From NCBI RefSeq assembly GCF_020715685.1, contig NZ_CP085840.1, positions 62,001-126,000 of the forward strand: a stretch of 64,000 nt of DNA, in the 5' to 3' direction. Both the position numbers and the translations under genes were made by a program. The notes under the pieces were generated by a model, which worked only from the letters and a program-made list of their open reading frames with translations, had not been told where the DNA came from and did not search any database. This document shows positions 62,869-64,000 of this stretch, in pieces. Position 1 is the first letter of the stretch, and each line of letters starts with the position of its first letter. Source of the DNA: Dermatobacter hominis (GTDB lineage: Bacteria > Actinomycetota > Acidimicrobiia > Acidimicrobiales > Microtrichaceae).

Positions 62869-64000
62869 TCAGCGGCGCCGGACCCGGCTCGCGACCGCTG
62901 CGGTGGCCCCCGCCACGGCGGCCGCGGCCGCGATCCGGCGGCCGGTCCGGACGCGCACGCCGAGCAGCGCCGCCCGCGCCGCGTTGGCGCCGCACGCGCC
63001 GTGCACCGATCCGCCGGGGTGGGCCGACGCCGAGGCGAGGTACAGGCCGGTCACCGGCGTCTCGGGGCGAGCCAGGCCGGGCACGGGTCGGAAGACGAGC
63101 TGCTGGTGCAGCTGGGTGGTGCCGCCGCTGATGTCGCCGCCCACCAGGCTCGGGTCGTCCCGCTCGAGGTCCCTCGGACCCTGGACGTGGCGGGCGACGA
63201 CCGCCGATCGGAAGCCGGGGGCGTGCCGCTCGATCCGGTCCTCCATCCGGTCGACGAAGGCCTCGAGCGCCCGACCCGACAGGAGGCCGTCGCCGACCTC
63301 GATCCGGTCGGGCCCGGAGCGGGCGTCGTCGACGATCCGCTGGGGGACGTGGGTGTACATCCACAGCGACTCGGTGCCCGGCGGCGAGCGGCGGGGGTCG
63401 GCCGTGGTCGTCTGGCCGACCAGGAGGAACGGATCGGCGGGCAGCCTCGACGACGACAGCTGCGCAGCCGTCGCGGTCAGCTCGTCGAGGGAGTCGGCGA
63501 CGTGGACGGTCCCGGCGCCGTGGGCCTCGTCGTCGGACCACGGCACGGGGCGGGACAGCGCGTAGTTGACCTTCACCGTGCTGCTCGCCCGCTCGAACTG
63601 GCGCATCCGGGCGAGGAAGGCGGCGGGCAGGTCGTCGTGGTCGAGGAGCGAGCCGTAGAGGATCTGCGCGTCGCAGGCGGCCAGGACGGCCCGCCGCGCC
63701 TCGACCGTGCCCTGCGGGGTCGTGACGCCGACGGCACGCCCGCCCCGGACGACGATCCGTTCCACCGGTGCGTCGGTGCGCACCTCGCCGCCGGCGGCCC
63801 GGAGCCGGTGCAGCAGGGCGTCGGTGATGCCGCCGGCGCCACCGGCGGGCACCGGGAACCCGACGGTCTGGCCGAGGCCCACGAGCATCCACCCCAGGAA
63901 GGCGCTCGGCGCGGCCTCGGGCGTCACGTCGGCATGCAGGGCGTTGCCGGCGAGCAGCAGCGGCGCCCCGACCCCCTGGAACAGCTCCGCGCCCATCGTG
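62869..64000 (-). CDS. FAD-dependent oxidoreductase, phytoene desaturase/COG1233 type (5' part outside window)
   Basis: At least 376 aa are visible; the N-terminal FAD dinucleotide fold lies beyond the window edge. Visible: FPVPAGGAGGITDALLHRLRAAGGEV, a typical central motif of CrtI/retinol-saturase-type proteins, VVRGGRAVGV, SSTVKVNYAL, and the C-terminal FAD motif GLYLASASAHPGGSVHGACGANAARAAL. The last 30 residues are Ala/Arg-rich with a membrane-like stretch. It probably opens the unit that continues with 62417, 61935 and 61102. Confidence 0.88.
   Translation of the reverse strand, partial: TMGAELFQGVGAPLLLAGNALHADVTPEAAPSAFLGWMLVGLGQTVGFPVPAGGAGGITDALLHRLRAAGGEVRTDAPVERIVVRGGRAVGVTTPQGTVEARRAVLAACDAQILYGSLLDHDDLPAAFLARMRQFERASSTVKVNYALSRPVPWSDDEAHGAGTVHVADSLDELTATAAQLSSSRLPADPFLLVGQTTTADPRRSPPGTESLWMYTHVPQRIVDDARSGPDRIEVGDGLLSGRALEAFVDRMEDRIERHAPGFRSAVVARHVQGPRDLERDDPSLVGGDISGGTTQLHQQLVFRPVPGLARPETPVTGLYLASASAHPGGSVHGACGANAARAALLGVRVRTGRRIAAAAAVAGATAAVASRVRRR

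Overview
This is a very GC-rich chromosomal window from an actinobacterium. A deep-branching member of the class Acidimicrobiia (for example an Iamia or Ilumatobacter relative) fits best; this is an inference from gene content. The evidence is a mycothiol acetyltransferase (MshD-like), several F420-type enzymes (two luciferase-like monooxygenases and a Ddn-family protein), menaquinone genes, a DUF222/HNH (13E12-type) protein with an actinobacterial LexA box, and a separate trpF alongside hisA. Streptomyces and Mycobacterium instead use the bifunctional PriA. I see no insertion sequence, prophage, CRISPR array or rRNA. One tRNA-Leu(CAA) is present.

Layout. 1-8.1 kb: end of an MMPL/RND transporter, a DUF255 thioredoxin-like protein, a small PH-like protein, an unusual 52-bp cruciform, two PfpI-type genes (one fused to an AraC regulator), an SDR and a GNAT. 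8.2-21.4 kb: menaquinone block (menE, menA, menH-like, menD, menF, menG) mixed with a VOC protein, a channel-like membrane protein, hydrolases, a HAD phosphatase and an acyl-CoA ligase; menB and menC are not here. 21.5-28.4 kb: secreted peptidase-like lipoprotein, F420 oxidoreductase, MaoC hydratase, nucleotidyltransferase, rlmN, mshD, nth. 28.4-30.3 kb: a probable new small RNA and the SOS-box-controlled DUF222/HNH gene. 30.3-35.8 kb: hisD-hisC-hisB-hisH-hisA-hisF. 35.9-42 kb: second F420 oxidoreductase, GroES-like protein, two unknown proteins and a 1062-aa ATPase/TPR/cyclase protein. 42.1-52 kb: hisI-trpE, ygfZ, an ArsR-SRPBCC pair, a membrane LuxR regulator, then trpC, trpF and trpBA. 52-56 kb: HU, Bcp, an FAD oxidase/amidohydrolase pair and the tRNA. 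56-64 kb: a lipocalin, a CrtO-like acyltransferase, a DUF4397 protein, an ECF sigma/anti-sigma pair, SDR proteins, an SRPBCC protein, a Ddn-like protein and a phytoene-desaturase-type flavoprotein. Together these look like an envelope or photo-oxidative stress island.

Two themes recur. Genes inside operons overlap by 1 nt (TGATG) or 4 nt (ATGA/GTGA), so translational coupling is the rule. First genes of operons usually have a TANNNT hexamer ending 6-10 nt before the start codon and no Shine-Dalgarno, which is the signature of leaderless transcription.

The most interesting unannotated signals cluster at 28.4-28.75 kb. One is a promoter, two hairpins with the same UCCCGCC loop and a UUCG terminator, together a 6C-like sRNA candidate. 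Next to it is a LexA box that contains the start codon of the HNH gene.
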